DNA of 64,000 bases from assembly GCA_947167105.1 (NCBI GenBank), contig CAMVGU010000009.1:33288-97287 (forward strand), read 5' to 3'. Positions within the stretch are counted from its first letter, which is position 1; the number at the start of each line of letters is the position of its first letter. Position numbers and translations under genes: made by a program. The notes under the pieces were generated by a model. It was not told the origin of the DNA, ran no database searches, and worked only from the letters and a program-made list of their open reading frames with translations. This document shows positions 19,161-28,746 of this stretch, piece after piece. This stretch comes from an uncultured Selenomonas sp. GTDB lineage: Bacteria > Bacillota > Negativicutes > Selenomonadales > Selenomonadaceae.

Positions 19161-19646
19161 GTGGCAGAAGATACGTCATTAAGCGAGCTGGACAAGAAAA
19201 TAGTGCAGGCCCTCCAGGGAGATTTCCCCCTTGTGGCGGAGCCCTATAAGGTACTTGCTGAAAGCATCGGCATTTCGGAGGAGCTTTTCCTGGAACGTGT
19301 GCGTGCGATGGAAGCCGAAAAAAAAATCCGCAAGATGGGTGCGGTGCTGCGTCATCGTGAAGTCGGCTTTCAGGCGAATGTGCTGGTGGTCTGGCGAGTG
19401 CCGGAGGACAGGCTGGACGAGATTGCACAGCAAATGGCTGCCTGCCCTGCGGTTTCCCACTGCTACGACCGCAATACCGCGCCGGGCTGGCCCTACAATC
19501 TCTATACGATGGTGCATGGGCGCAGCCGCGAGGAGTGTGAGCAACTGGCGGCTGAGCTGGGCAGGCAGTGCGGTGTCAGCGAGCGGATGATGCTCTACAG
19601 CAAGCATGAGTGGAAGAAGACCAGCATGAAATATTTTTGCGAGTGA
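19161..19646 (+). CDS. ahbB: Siroheme decarboxylase beta subunit (AhbB-like)
   Basis: The 161-residue partner of AhbA begins at GTG 19161. It shows LDKKIVQALQGDFPLV, then RKMGAVLRHREVGFQANVL, the conserved HCYDRNTAPGWPYNLYTMVHG segment that carries likely active-site residues, and a C-terminal SMKYF-type tail. The two genes are 26 bases apart in one transcript. The rest of the heme route (ahbC, ahbD) is not in the window. Confidence 0.82.
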   Translation: MAEDTSLSELDKKIVQALQGDFPLVAEPYKVLAESIGISEELFLERVRAMEAEKKIRKMGAVLRHREVGFQANVLVVWRVPEDRLDEIAQQMAACPAVSHCYDRNTAPGWPYNLYTMVHGRSREECEQLAAELGRQCGVSERMMLYSKHEWKKTSMKYFCE

Positions 19647-19689
19647 TAGCCGCGGCTGAATAGGAGCCATGGCTTGGGAGTAGCTTAGT

Positions 19690-21006
19690 ATGAAAGCTGT
19701 ATTTATAGAATCTTATGGCTGTCAGGCCAATCAGGCTGACGCAGAACGCATGGAAGGGCAGTTGCGCGTGATTGGCTACGCGCGCACAGGGAATATGAAA
19801 GAGGCAGACTTAATCCTGCTGAATACCTGCTGCGTGCGGGAGACGGCCGAGGACAAGGTCTATGGCAAGATTGGCGAGATCAAGAGCCTGAAGCGCGAGC
19901 GGCCTGAGCTGATTTTCGGCATTGCCGGCTGTATGGCCCAGAAGGAAGGCGAAGCCCTGCTGAGACGGGCACCCCATATTGATTTCGTGCTGGGCACGAA
20001 TAAAGTGCATAGGCTGTCCCAGGTGGTGCGGAAACTGGAAATCCGGCGTGAACACATTGTCGATGTAGCCCTGGGTGAGACTGAACTGCCGGATGAAAGC
20101 GAAGCACCGGCGGTGCGCCGGAGTGCGATTTCGGCCTGGGTGCCCATCATGTACGGCTGCAATAATTTCTGTACCTACTGCATCGTGCCCTATGTGCGAG
20201 GCCGCGAGCGCAGCCGTTTGCCGGAGGATGTCCTGCGTGAGGTGGAGCAGGTCGTGGCGGATGGCTACAAGGAGGTCACACTGCTGGGGCAGAATGTCAA
20301 CTCCTACGGCAAGGATCACAAGCAGGCAACTTTTGCACAGCTCCTGCGGCAGGTGGATGCAGTGCCGGGTATCAGGCGCGTGCGCTTTATGACCTCCCAC
20401 CCGAAGGATTTGTCCGATGAGGTCATTGGGGCTATCCGTGAGGGAAAGCATATCTGTGAGCACATCCACTTGCCCGTGCAGTACGGCGCTGATAAATTGC
20501 TGAAAGCCATGAACCGGGTGTATACTGTGGAGGCGTACAAGGCACTGGTGGCGCGCATACGCCGGGCGTTGCCGGAGGTGAGCCTGACCACGGATCTTAT
20601 TGTGGGCTTTCCCGGCGAGACGGATGAGGATTTTCGGGAGATGCTGGACTTTCTCAGGGAAATTCGCTATGATGCAGCCTATACCTTCAAATATTCGCCC
20701 CGCTCAGGCACTCCGGCGGCTACCTTGCCGGAGCAGGTGCCGGAGGAGCTCAAGAAGGAGCGTCTGCAGCAGCTGATGGATGTGCAGAATGAAATCAGCC
20801 TGGCCATAAATCAGGAGCTTTTGGGCAGGGTCATGGAGGTCATGGTCGAGGGCCCCAGCAAAAATGATGGGCAGGTCTGGATGGGACGCACGCGCACGGA
20901 CAAGATTGTCCTGTTCCCCCATGGACAGGAGCAGCCCGGCGACTTCATGCAGGTGAAGATTACCCAACCCCAGACCTGGGTGCTCAAGGGAGAGAGCGTT
21001 GAATGA
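19690..21006 (+). CDS. miaB: tRNA-2-methylthio-N6-dimethylallyladenosine synthase MiaB
   Basis: MiaB is a radical-SAM methylthiotransferase modifying A37 of tRNAs that read UNN codons. The 438 residues have an N-terminal UPF0004 domain (ESYGCQANQADAERM; Cys ligands at 10, 46 and 80 or so), the radical-SAM motif CNNFCTYC near 156 and a C-terminal TRAM domain. It overlaps the long form of the mutS frame, but a mutS start 51 bases downstream is better supported. Confidence 0.95.
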   Translation: MKAVFIESYGCQANQADAERMEGQLRVIGYARTGNMKEADLILLNTCCVRETAEDKVYGKIGEIKSLKRERPELIFGIAGCMAQKEGEALLRRAPHIDFVLGTNKVHRLSQVVRKLEIRREHIVDVALGETELPDESEAPAVRRSAISAWVPIMYGCNNFCTYCIVPYVRGRERSRLPEDVLREVEQVVADGYKEVTLLGQNVNSYGKDHKQATFAQLLRQVDAVPGIRRVRFMTSHPKDLSDEVIGAIREGKHICEHIHLPVQYGADKLLKAMNRVYTVEAYKALVARIRRALPEVSLTTDLIVGFPGETDEDFREMLDFLREIRYDAAYTFKYSPRSGTPAATLPEQVPEELKKERLQQLMDVQNEISLAINQELLGRVMEVMVEGPSKNDGQVWMGRTRTDKIVLFPHGQEQPGDFMQVKITQPQTWVLKGESVE

Positions 21007-21056
21007 CGAAGGCGGCAGGTTCTGCCGTCTTTTCATGTTACAGGGAGAAAGTGTGT

Positions 21057-23645
21057 ATGGAACTAACGCCGATGATGCAGCAATACCTGTCTGCGAAGGA
21101 ACAGAATCCTGATGCAATCCTGTTTTTTCGGGCAGGGGATTTCTATGAAATGTTCTTTGACGATGCCAAGCTGGTCGCCAAGGAATTGGGGCTGACCCTG
21201 ACCAGTCGCAGCGGGGATAAGGACAAGGCACCGATGAGCGGCGTTCCTTACCACGCAGTGGAGCAGTATGTGAACAAACTAATCGCGAAGGGCTACAAGG
21301 TCGCGATTGCAGAGCAAATCGGTGATCCGAAAGCCAAGGGACTGACGAAGCGGGAAGTCGTCAAGGTGGTGACACCGGGCACAGTCCTGTCAGAATCGGT
21401 GCTGCAGGATGCCAGCAATAACTACATCGCGCTCTTGCATGAACGGGCCGAGGAAATCGTGCTGGCCGGGGCGGATATCTCCACAGGGGAATGTTTCTAT
21501 GGCTGCTATAAAGGCGCGAACCGTCTGCAGATGGTTCTGGATGAACTCTATCGCCTGATGCTGCCGGAGCTGCTGCTGGTGGGCGTGCCGAGCTTTGCGG
21601 ATAATTTACAGGAATTCTTGGATTTGCGCCTGCCCAACTGCCTGGTAACGCATTTGGAGACTGTCTCGGGGGCTATTAATGACCGCCTGGTGCAGCATTT
21701 CGCGGCAGACCAGCGTCCGACAGAGCCTCTGGTGCGCGAGGCTGTGGCAACCCTGCTTGACTATCTTCATGATACGGTGCGTACCGACCTGAGCCAGCTT
21801 TCCCATCTTTCGGTGCTGGACGCTTCCGAGAATCTGGTCATTGATACCTACACCCTCCGCAATCTGGAAATTACCCGCAATCTGCGTGATGGCAGCAAAA
21901 AGGACACCCTGCTGGACGTGCTGGACTTCACCGAAACTGCTATGGGCAGCCGCCTGCTGAAAAAATGGCTGGAATACCCGTTGCTGAGCATTACGCAGAT
22001 AGACGCGCGTCTGGACGCAGTGGAGGAACTGGTGCAGTCTATGAGCATGCGGCGGGATTTACGCCAGTCTTGCAAGGAAATCCATGACTTTGAGCGCTTG
22101 CTGACCCGCATTGAGGTAGGCTCTGCCAATGCCAGGGACATGATTGCCCTGAAGGTGTCCCTGTCCTGTCTGCCTCCTCTGCGACGTGGGCTGGAGACGG
22201 CGAAATCGCGTTTGCTGAAAGCCGGACATGAAAATATCAGGGAATTCGGTGAGTTGGTAGACCTGCTGACACGGGCCATTGTGGACGAGCCAGGTACTTC
22301 CCTGCGTGAAGGCGGAATCATCAAGGACGGCTATAACAAGGAACTGGATGAATACCGCCGTCTTGCCACGGACAGCAAGGCCATGCTGCAGGAAATAGAG
22401 GAGCGGGAAAAGGCCGAGACAGGCATCAGGACGTTGAAAATCGGCTATAACAAGGTGTTCGGCTATTATATCGAAGTGCGTCACAGCGGCACCGATATGG
22501 TGCCGGAGCGTTATATCCGCAAGCAGACGCTGGCGAATGCTGAGCGCTATATTACCGAGGAACTGAAAGAATTCGAGACGAAAATCCTTGGCGCACAGGA
22601 AAAGATTGTCAATATCGAGTACAATCTGTTCACGGAAGTGCGTGAGCGCATCAAGGAACAACTGATTTCCATTCAGCAGACCGCACATGAAATCGCAGTC
22701 ATAGATGTTCTGGCAGGGCTGGCAGAGTCGGCTGTTTCTTACAATTACGTGCGTCCGCGCCTGCGTACTGACGGCGAGATTGACATTAAAGACGGCAGGC
22801 ATCCCCTGGTGGAGCGCATCCTGACCAGGGATCTCTTTGTGCCGAATGATGCGGCCCTCAATCATCGTGATTGTGAAATCATGCTGATTACCGGGCCGAA
22901 TATGGCGGGCAAGTCCACCTACATGCGCCAGGTGGCCCTTTTGACCCTGATGGCCCAGACAGGCTCCTTCATTCCTGCCAGGGAGGCATCAATCTCGCCG
23001 GTGGACCGCATTTTTACCCGTATCGGCGCCAGCGATGACCTGGTCAGCGGTCAGAGTACCTTTATGGTAGAAATGAATGAGGTGGCGCAGATATTGAAAT
23101 ACGCCACCAAAGACAGTCTGGTTATTCTGGATGAAATCGGACGGGGCACCAGCACCTTTGACGGTATGAGCATAGCCAGAGCGGTTATCGAGCATATCGA
23201 GAAGAAAGTGCATGCCAAGACACTCTTTGCCACCCATTACCATGAACTGACGGATTTGGAAGACGATAAAATCAAGAACTTCTGTGTGGCGGTAAAGGAG
23301 CGGGGCACCAAGGTGGCGTTTCTCCGGCGCATCACCAAGGGGGCGGCGGACAAGTCCTACGGTATCCATGTGGCAAGGCTTGCCGGTCTGCCCAAGGCCG
23401 TGACCGAGCGGGCGGAGGCTATTCTCTCTGAACTGGAAGCAGGGCACGGGGAGAGTGGCTCCGGTGCAGGGCAGAAGCAGCCGGCAGCTAAGGCAACACA
23501 GGAGCCAGGCATGGCCTCCCTGTTCGCCTCCGGACTTAGCGACAGCCTGCTGGCTTTGGATGTGATGACAATGACGCCCCTGGAAGCGATGAATGAGCTG
23601 TATAAATTGCAAGAGCAAGCGAAGAAGGAGGCAGGGCTGCTATGA
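21057..23645 (+). CDS. mutS: DNA mismatch repair protein MutS
   Basis: MutS recognises mismatches and starts repair with MutL. From ATG 21057 (site GGGAGAA) it has 862 residues. The mismatch-reading FYEMFFDDA motif lies near residue 30, the Walker A GPNMAGKSTYMRQ near 611 and the DEIGRGTSTFDG box near 689, with the helix-turn-helix C terminus. The stop overlaps the mutL start (CTATGA), so the pair is translationally coupled. Confidence 0.97.
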   Translation: MELTPMMQQYLSAKEQNPDAILFFRAGDFYEMFFDDAKLVAKELGLTLTSRSGDKDKAPMSGVPYHAVEQYVNKLIAKGYKVAIAEQIGDPKAKGLTKREVVKVVTPGTVLSESVLQDASNNYIALLHERAEEIVLAGADISTGECFYGCYKGANRLQMVLDELYRLMLPELLLVGVPSFADNLQEFLDLRLPNCLVTHLETVSGAINDRLVQHFAADQRPTEPLVREAVATLLDYLHDTVRTDLSQLSHLSVLDASENLVIDTYTLRNLEITRNLRDGSKKDTLLDVLDFTETAMGSRLLKKWLEYPLLSITQIDARLDAVEELVQSMSMRRDLRQSCKEIHDFERLLTRIEVGSANARDMIALKVSLSCLPPLRRGLETAKSRLLKAGHENIREFGELVDLLTRAIVDEPGTSLREGGIIKDGYNKELDEYRRLATDSKAMLQEIEEREKAETGIRTLKIGYNKVFGYYIEVRHSGTDMVPERYIRKQTLANAERYITEELKEFETKILGAQEKIVNIEYNLFTEVRERIKEQLISIQQTAHEIAVIDVLAGLAESAVSYNYVRPRLRTDGEIDIKDGRHPLVERILTRDLFVPNDAALNHRDCEIMLITGPNMAGKSTYMRQVALLTLMAQTGSFIPAREASISPVDRIFTRIGASDDLVSGQSTFMVEMNEVAQILKYATKDSLVILDEIGRGTSTFDGMSIARAVIEHIEKKVHAKTLFATHYHELTDLEDDKIKNFCVAVKERGTKVAFLRRITKGAADKSYGIHVARLAGLPKAVTERAEAILSELEAGHGESGSGAGQKQPAAKATQEPGMASLFASGLSDSLLALDVMTMTPLEAMNELYKLQEQAKKEAGLL

Positions 23646-25501
23646 GGGAAAGTGCAATCCACGTGCTGGATGATTCTACCATCAACAAGATTGCGGCAGG
23701 TGAAGTCGTGGAGCGCCCCGCCTCGGTGATAAAGGAACTGGTGGAGAACTCCATGGATGCAGGTGCAAGCCGCATCGAGATAGAAATAGTCGGCGGCGGC
23801 ACGGAACTGATGCGGGTAACTGATAATGGCAAGGGCATGAGTGAGGCCGATGCGCGTCTGGCCATCCTGCGCCATGCCACCAGCAAGATACGGGAAGTTT
23901 CCGATTTACAGAATATCAGCACCCTGGGGTTTAGGGGCGAGGCGCTGCCTACCATTGCCTCTGTTTCCCGCTTTTCCCTGCTGACCCGCGAGGCAGGGGC
24001 AGACCTTGGTACAAGGGTGGAGATTGCAGGTGGGCAGGAGCCGGAGATTTTGGAGGCGGGCTGTGCCCTGGGCACCACCATCAAGGTGGAGGATTTGTTT
24101 TTCAATACCCCCGCCCGCAAGAAATTCCTGAAGACAAACCACACGGAGGCTGCCCATATCAATGATTTTGTGGTGAAACTGGCTCTGGCGCGCCCGGATA
24201 TTGAATTTCATTTTATGAACAATAACAAGAGGGCTGTGGAGACACCGGGCAATGGCAATCTGTTTGATGCCATCTCGGCGCTCTACGGGGGACAGGCAGC
24301 GGATTCCCTGCTGGCAGTGTCCTTTGAGGGGGAGGATGTGAAGATCCACGGCTATATCACAAAGCCTGCCTTCCTCAAGAGCAGCCGTGCCTGGCAGACC
24401 TGCATTGTGAATGGGCGCGTTATCCAGAATCGCGCCGTGGCAAAGGCTATAGACAACGCCTATAAGTCCCTGATACCCAAAAGCGGTTTCCCGCTGGCAG
24501 TGCTCAATATCGAGGTGCCGCAGCGTACAGTTGATGTAAACGTACACCCGCAGAAGGCAGAATTGAAGTTTGAAGATGAGAGCCGCATCTTTAAGGCTGT
24601 CTACAAGTCGGTGTTGGATGCCATCCGTCCCGCAGAGGGGGAACGCAGCCTGGGGCAGTTCGCGGCAGTGGTGGAAAAGCCCCGTGCCCATTTCGCGCCC
24701 CAGCAGGAACAGATGCACTTCGTACCGGCTTCAAAGCCTGCGTCTGCCTCCTTCAATTCCACTGGCAGTGCTTCTGCCTGGAGCAGCCAGGAGCAGCCGG
24801 AGGTAAGCTTCCGTGATGCTCAAAGGGCCATCCGGCAGGAACGCAGCAGCTATATACCGGAGGAGCCGCAGCCTGTGCAGGTGGCTGAGCCGCTGCCGGG
24901 GGAGGCAGTCAGCACTTTGGCGAGGGGTCTGCTGCCCATAGGCCAGGTGGCGCTTACTTATATAGTTGCCCAGAATGAGGAGGAGCTTTATATCATCGAT
25001 CAGCATGCTGCCCATGAGCGCATCTTGTTCGATCGCCTCTCGGCAGCCGCGGACAGGATTCCTGCCCAGCAGTTGCTGGTACATCTGATTCTCCCCTTCG
25101 ACGAAAAGGAATGGGAACTCGTTATGAGGCATCAGGAATTGTTCATGGAGCTGGGCTTTCAACTGGAGCCGATAGGCAAGCGTGAATTTCGTTTGATGGA
25201 AGTGCCGGCTGATATACCGGTTTCCGAGGCGGAAGATCTGATTCGCGAAATTCTGGCGGGTCTGCGGGACATGCACGCGGCTTCCGCCAGGGATATCCGC
25301 GAGCATGTGCTGGCTACTACCGCCTGCCGTGCGGCTATCAAGGCAGGTGAGGTGCTGAACCTGAAGCAGATGGGCATGCTGCTGGATGAGCTCATAAACA
25401 CATCCTTCCCCTATACCTGTCCCCATGGCCGTCCCACCATCCTGAAATTCAGCAGTGATGATCTGGCAAAAATGTTCAAGCGCACCGGTTTTGGTTTATA
25501 A
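23642..25501 (+). CDS. mutL: DNA mismatch repair protein MutL
   Basis: MutL is a GHKL ATPase coupling mismatch recognition to strand cutting. The 619 residues show IAAGEVVERPASVIKELVEN near 15, DNGKGMSEADARLAILRHATSKI near 60, and FRGEALPTIASVS near 98. The C-terminal domain has DQHAAHERI near 455 and CPHGRPTILKF near 595, the metal-binding endonuclease motifs seen in bacteria without MutH. It overlaps mutS by four bases. Confidence 0.96.
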   Translation: MRESAIHVLDDSTINKIAAGEVVERPASVIKELVENSMDAGASRIEIEIVGGGTELMRVTDNGKGMSEADARLAILRHATSKIREVSDLQNISTLGFRGEALPTIASVSRFSLLTREAGADLGTRVEIAGGQEPEILEAGCALGTTIKVEDLFFNTPARKKFLKTNHTEAAHINDFVVKLALARPDIEFHFMNNNKRAVETPGNGNLFDAISALYGGQAADSLLAVSFEGEDVKIHGYITKPAFLKSSRAWQTCIVNGRVIQNRAVAKAIDNAYKSLIPKSGFPLAVLNIEVPQRTVDVNVHPQKAELKFEDESRIFKAVYKSVLDAIRPAEGERSLGQFAAVVEKPRAHFAPQQEQMHFVPASKPASASFNSTGSASAWSSQEQPEVSFRDAQRAIRQERSSYIPEEPQPVQVAEPLPGEAVSTLARGLLPIGQVALTYIVAQNEEELYIIDQHAAHERILFDRLSAAADRIPAQQLLVHLILPFDEKEWELVMRHQELFMELGFQLEPIGKREFRLMEVPADIPVSEAEDLIREILAGLRDMHAASARDIREHVLATTACRAAIKAGEVLNLKQMGMLLDELINTSFPYTCPHGRPTILKFSSDDLAKMFKRTGFGL

Positions 25502-25533
25502 CTTATAAATCAAGATACTGTCGCTACTTTGAT

Positions 25534-26280
25534 TTATTCCAATAGGTTTTCTGCCAGGCTAAGAAATTTCTGGCTGATAGGCAGCGCCGGGTCGGCTTCG
25601 ATTGTGGTGCGCCCCTCCTCCTCGCAGCGGTTGATGTCTGTGCTGCGGGGCAGGTCTGCGACGATTTCCAGTTCGCGCTTCCTGGCGAAAGCCCGGACTT
25701 TTTGCTCTTCATCGGGCACGTTGCGCCGGTTCAGCACAATTCCGCGCAATTTAGCATAGCCGCGGTCAGCGAAGTTGTCCACGGCAGTTGCAATATTCTC
25801 AGCGGCGTAGAGGGACATTTTCTCGCCGGAAGTCACAATCAGTACCTCCTCGGCGTAACCCTCGCGGATGGGGGCGGCGAAGCCGCCGCAGACCACATCA
25901 CCAAGCACATCATAGAGCACGATATCGGGCTGGAAGACTTTAAAAAGCTGCAGCTCCTCCAGCAGGGTAAAGGTGGCGATGATGCCCCGCCCTGCACAGC
26001 CCAGCCCCGGCGTAGGGCCGCCTGTTTCTATGCAGAGCACGCCGCCGAAGCCCTGGCGGGAGATTTCCTCCAGGCTGGTTGGCTCCTGATCGTGCTCGCG
26101 CAGATAGCTCATTACGGGCAGCAGGGGTCTGCCGCCCAGGAGATTCAGCGTAGAGTCTGCCTTGGGATCGCAGCCGATCTGGATAACGCGCAGACCCTTG
26201 AGGGCGAAGGCAGCGGCAAGGTGGCTGGTGAGGGTGGACTTACCAATGCCGCCCTTGCCATAGATGGCGATTTTTTTCAT
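25534..26280 (-). CDS. NifH-like P-loop iron-sulfur ATPase
   Basis: The protein belongs to the nitrogenase-reductase (NifH/BchL/CfbC) family. The Walker A motif GKGGIGKS is at residues 8-15 and the switch-region motif CDPKADST near 36. The two cysteines that bind the bridging [4Fe-4S] cluster are both present, in GCAGRGI near 92 and DVVCGGFAAPIR near 125. No nitrogenase component I gene is nearby, so it is an orphan. The start was moved to ATG 26280, eight bases after GGAG; a TTG two codons upstream is possible. The electron acceptor is unknown. Confidence 0.8.
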   Translation of the reverse strand: MKKIAIYGKGGIGKSTLTSHLAAAFALKGLRVIQIGCDPKADSTLNLLGGRPLLPVMSYLREHDQEPTSLEEISRQGFGGVLCIETGGPTPGLGCAGRGIIATFTLLEELQLFKVFQPDIVLYDVLGDVVCGGFAAPIREGYAEEVLIVTSGEKMSLYAAENIATAVDNFADRGYAKLRGIVLNRRNVPDEEQKVRAFARKRELEIVADLPRSTDINRCEEEGRTTIEADPALPISQKFLSLAENLLE

Positions 26281-26317
26281 ATACAAGTCTCCTATTTGTC
26301 TGTATTATTTTTTATTG

Positions 26318-26360
26318 TATTATAACGCCATTGTTCAATCTGAACAACAGCGTTATAATA
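26318..26360. promoter_or_regulatory. Symmetrical divergent promoter with palindrome
   Basis: A 43-base dyad is centred on 26339. The outer arms TATTATAACGC and GCGTTATAATA and the inner arms TTGTTCA and TGAACAA match perfectly; only two positions on each side break the symmetry. The plus promoter has TTGTTC (26331-26336), 17 bases, TATAAT (26354-26359). The minus promoter is its mirror image (-35 at 26347-26342, -10 at 26324-26319). The two overlap completely, and the inner arms could also bind a dimeric regulator. Confidence 0.8.
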
Positions 26361-26411
26361 TTGGCAGTTAATTTTGCTTTTCCAGTCCAGTCAGGAGAGA
26401 GGGAATCCGCT

Positions 26412-27869
26412 ATGACCCAGTTTGATAAGCGCAATATCACGATGATGATGGATTTTTATGAGATGACGATGGCGAATGGCTATTTTGCCGACCATGACAC
26501 GGAGACAAAGGTTGTTTTCGATGTATTCTACCGACAGAACCCGGATGAGGGCGGCTTCGCTATCTTCGCTGGGCTGGAGCAGGTTATAGAATATGTGGAG
26601 AATATGCGTTTTTCAGACGCAGATGTGGAGTATTTCCGGGAGCAGAATCTCTTTTCGGAGGAGTTTCTGGCTTATTTGAAGGACTTCCGCTTCCATGGGG
26701 ATATCTACGCCATGCCGGAAGGTACTATCATGTACCCCAATGAGCCAATCCTGACCGTGGTGGGCTCTTTGATTGACGCGCAACTGGTGGAGACGGCCAT
26801 TCTGGCCCAGATCAATCATCAATCACTTATTGCTACGAAGGCACGCCGCATCGTGAGGGCGGCAGCCGGCCGGGCGGTGTCTGATTTCGGTGCCCGTCGC
26901 GCCCATAATATGGATGCGGCGACTTATGGCGCGCGGGCGGCATATCTCGGCGGCGTGGCGGGTACGGCCACGGTATCTGCGGGCCAGGCTTTTGGTATCC
27001 CCGTCAGTGGTACCATGGCTCATAGCTGGGTGATGTTCTACGGCGACGAATATGAAGCCTTCAAGCATTACGCGGAAAACTATCCCGATGCAACGGTCTT
27101 GCTTGTTGATACTTATGATGTTATCCACTCCGGCATCCCGAATGCTATTCGTGTCGCCAGGGAAGTGCTGGAGCCCATGGGCAAGCGCTTGAAAGGCATT
27201 CGTATTGATTCCGGCGACCTGGCCTACCTTTCTAAGCGGGTGCGTAAGATGCTGGATGCGGAGGGGCTTCAGGACTGTAAGATTGTCGTGTCGAATTCCC
27301 TCGACGAATTCACGATTGCTTCCCTCCTGAACCAGGGGGCTTGCATTGACAGCTTCGGCGTAGGTGAGCGCCTGATTACCGCCAAGTCCGAGCCGGTTTT
27401 TGGCGCGGTCTACAAGCTGGCGGCTGTTGGTGAGCACGATAGATTTTCCCCGCGCATCAAGGTATCGGAAAATGTGGAGAAAATCACGAATCCCGGCTTA
27501 AAGGATCTGTATCGCATCTATGACAGCTCCGGCCACGCAGTGGCGGATATGCTGGCTATTTGCGGCGAGGAAGTTGATTTTTCCAAGCCCTTCCGTTATG
27601 TGGACCCCCGCAAGCCATGGAAGAATCGGCAATTTGAAGGCTTTACGGCAAAAAATATCCGCAGGCTTTATGTGCAGGACGGCAAAAGGACGGAAGAACT
27701 GCCTACGCTGTCGGAGTTGCGGGATTATGTGAAGCATCAGTTGGAGCATGAAATCTGGGAAGAGGAGCAGCGTTTCGAGAATCCTCACCGCCATTATTTG
27801 GATATGACGCCTGACTATTATGAGATGAAGATGGATCTCCTGTCGGAGACACGCAAGCAGCATGGCTGA
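26412..27869 (+). CDS. pncB: Nicotinate phosphoribosyltransferase
   Basis: This enzyme makes nicotinate mononucleotide for NAD salvage. The 485 residues contain DFYEMTMANGYF near 14, the conserved DFGARRAHNMDAATYGARAA near 159 with the active-site His, GTMAHSW near 203 and the phosphate site near 350. The start was placed at ATG 26412 after CAGGAGAGAGGG; the frame runs open 27 codons upstream into the promoter, so those are not coding. It is followed by aroE. Confidence 0.93.
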   Translation: MTQFDKRNITMMMDFYEMTMANGYFADHDTETKVVFDVFYRQNPDEGGFAIFAGLEQVIEYVENMRFSDADVEYFREQNLFSEEFLAYLKDFRFHGDIYAMPEGTIMYPNEPILTVVGSLIDAQLVETAILAQINHQSLIATKARRIVRAAAGRAVSDFGARRAHNMDAATYGARAAYLGGVAGTATVSAGQAFGIPVSGTMAHSWVMFYGDEYEAFKHYAENYPDATVLLVDTYDVIHSGIPNAIRVAREVLEPMGKRLKGIRIDSGDLAYLSKRVRKMLDAEGLQDCKIVVSNSLDEFTIASLLNQGACIDSFGVGERLITAKSEPVFGAVYKLAAVGEHDRFSPRIKVSENVEKITNPGLKDLYRIYDSSGHAVADMLAICGEEVDFSKPFRYVDPRKPWKNRQFEGFTAKNIRRLYVQDGKRTEELPTLSELRDYVKHQLEHEIWEEEQRFENPHRHYLDMTPDYYEMKMDLLSETRKQHG

Positions 27870-27879
27870 GGTGATGGGT

Positions 27880-28734
27880 ATGATAACCGGCAAGACAAAA
27901 AATCTGGGGGTGATGGGCTGGCCCATAGCCCATTCCCTTTCGCCAGGGATGCAACAGGCGGCCATTGCCGCAGCAGGTGCAGATTACAGTTACATCGCCA
28001 TGCCTGTCCGGCCGGAGCGGCTGGCAGAAGCTGTCGCAGGATTGCGGGCCGTAGAGTTTTGCGGCTGGAACGTGACCATTCCCCATAAGCAGGCCATCAT
28101 GGCCTTGCTGGATGAAATTGATGGGGATGCCCAGGCCATCGGCGCGGTGAATACTGTGGTGAATGAAGACGGACATTTAAAAGGCTACAATACGGATGTA
28201 ACTGGCTTCCTGCTGCCGCTGAAAGAGCGAGGCTTGGAACTTGCGGGGCGGGAGGCTGCCGTGCTCGGGGCGGGAGGAGCCGCGCGGGCGGTGCTTTACG
28301 GCCTGCTGAAGTCGGGCATGAGGAAAATCCATGTAGGCGTGCGCAATCCTGCCAAGGCGCAGGCTTTAGCTGACAGCCTGGCGGCCTATGGCAAGATACT
28401 GGTCTATGAGTGGAACAGTGAGGACTTTAAGGCAGTAATCCCTGGGGTATCCCTGCTGGTAAATACGACACCTCTGGGCATGGCTCCCAAGGTGGAGGAG
28501 GCTCCTCCAGTGGACTGGGGACGAGTCAGGCAGGGAATTTTTGTCTACGATATCATATATACGCCTGCAGAGACGCGTTTTTTGGCAGAGGCACGGGCGC
28601 ATGGCTGCCTCACCCAGAACGGCGAGCGCATGTTAGCCGGGCAGGGCGCTGAGGCATTTCGCCTCTGGACGGGTATCAAGGCGGATGTGGGCTGCATGTG
28701 CGAGGCGCTGCGCATGGCATTGACGAAGGGATGA
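27880..28734 (+). CDS. aroE: Shikimate dehydrogenase
   Basis: AroE reduces 3-dehydroshikimate with NADPH in the chorismate route. The 284 residues show GWPIAHSLSPGMQQAA near 13, the catalytic Lys in NVTIPHKQAI near 60, GAVNTV near 86, the NADP loop GAGGAARAV near 131 and TTPLGM near 195. The ATG at 27880 has GAGGTGATGGG upstream; an ATG 18 bases earlier overlaps the previous gene and lacks such a site. Confidence 0.93.
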   Translation: MITGKTKNLGVMGWPIAHSLSPGMQQAAIAAAGADYSYIAMPVRPERLAEAVAGLRAVEFCGWNVTIPHKQAIMALLDEIDGDAQAIGAVNTVVNEDGHLKGYNTDVTGFLLPLKERGLELAGREAAVLGAGGAARAVLYGLLKSGMRKIHVGVRNPAKAQALADSLAAYGKILVYEWNSEDFKAVIPGVSLLVNTTPLGMAPKVEEAPPVDWGRVRQGIFVYDIIYTPAETRFLAEARAHGCLTQNGERMLAGQGAEAFRLWTGIKADVGCMCEALRMALTKG

Positions 28735-28746
28735 GGCTGGTTTTCT

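Noticed and set aside
26331..26411. 27-codon N-terminal extension of nicotinate phosphoribosyltransferase
   Set aside because: It runs through the palindromic promoter, including its -10 box, so it cannot be translated from that transcript.
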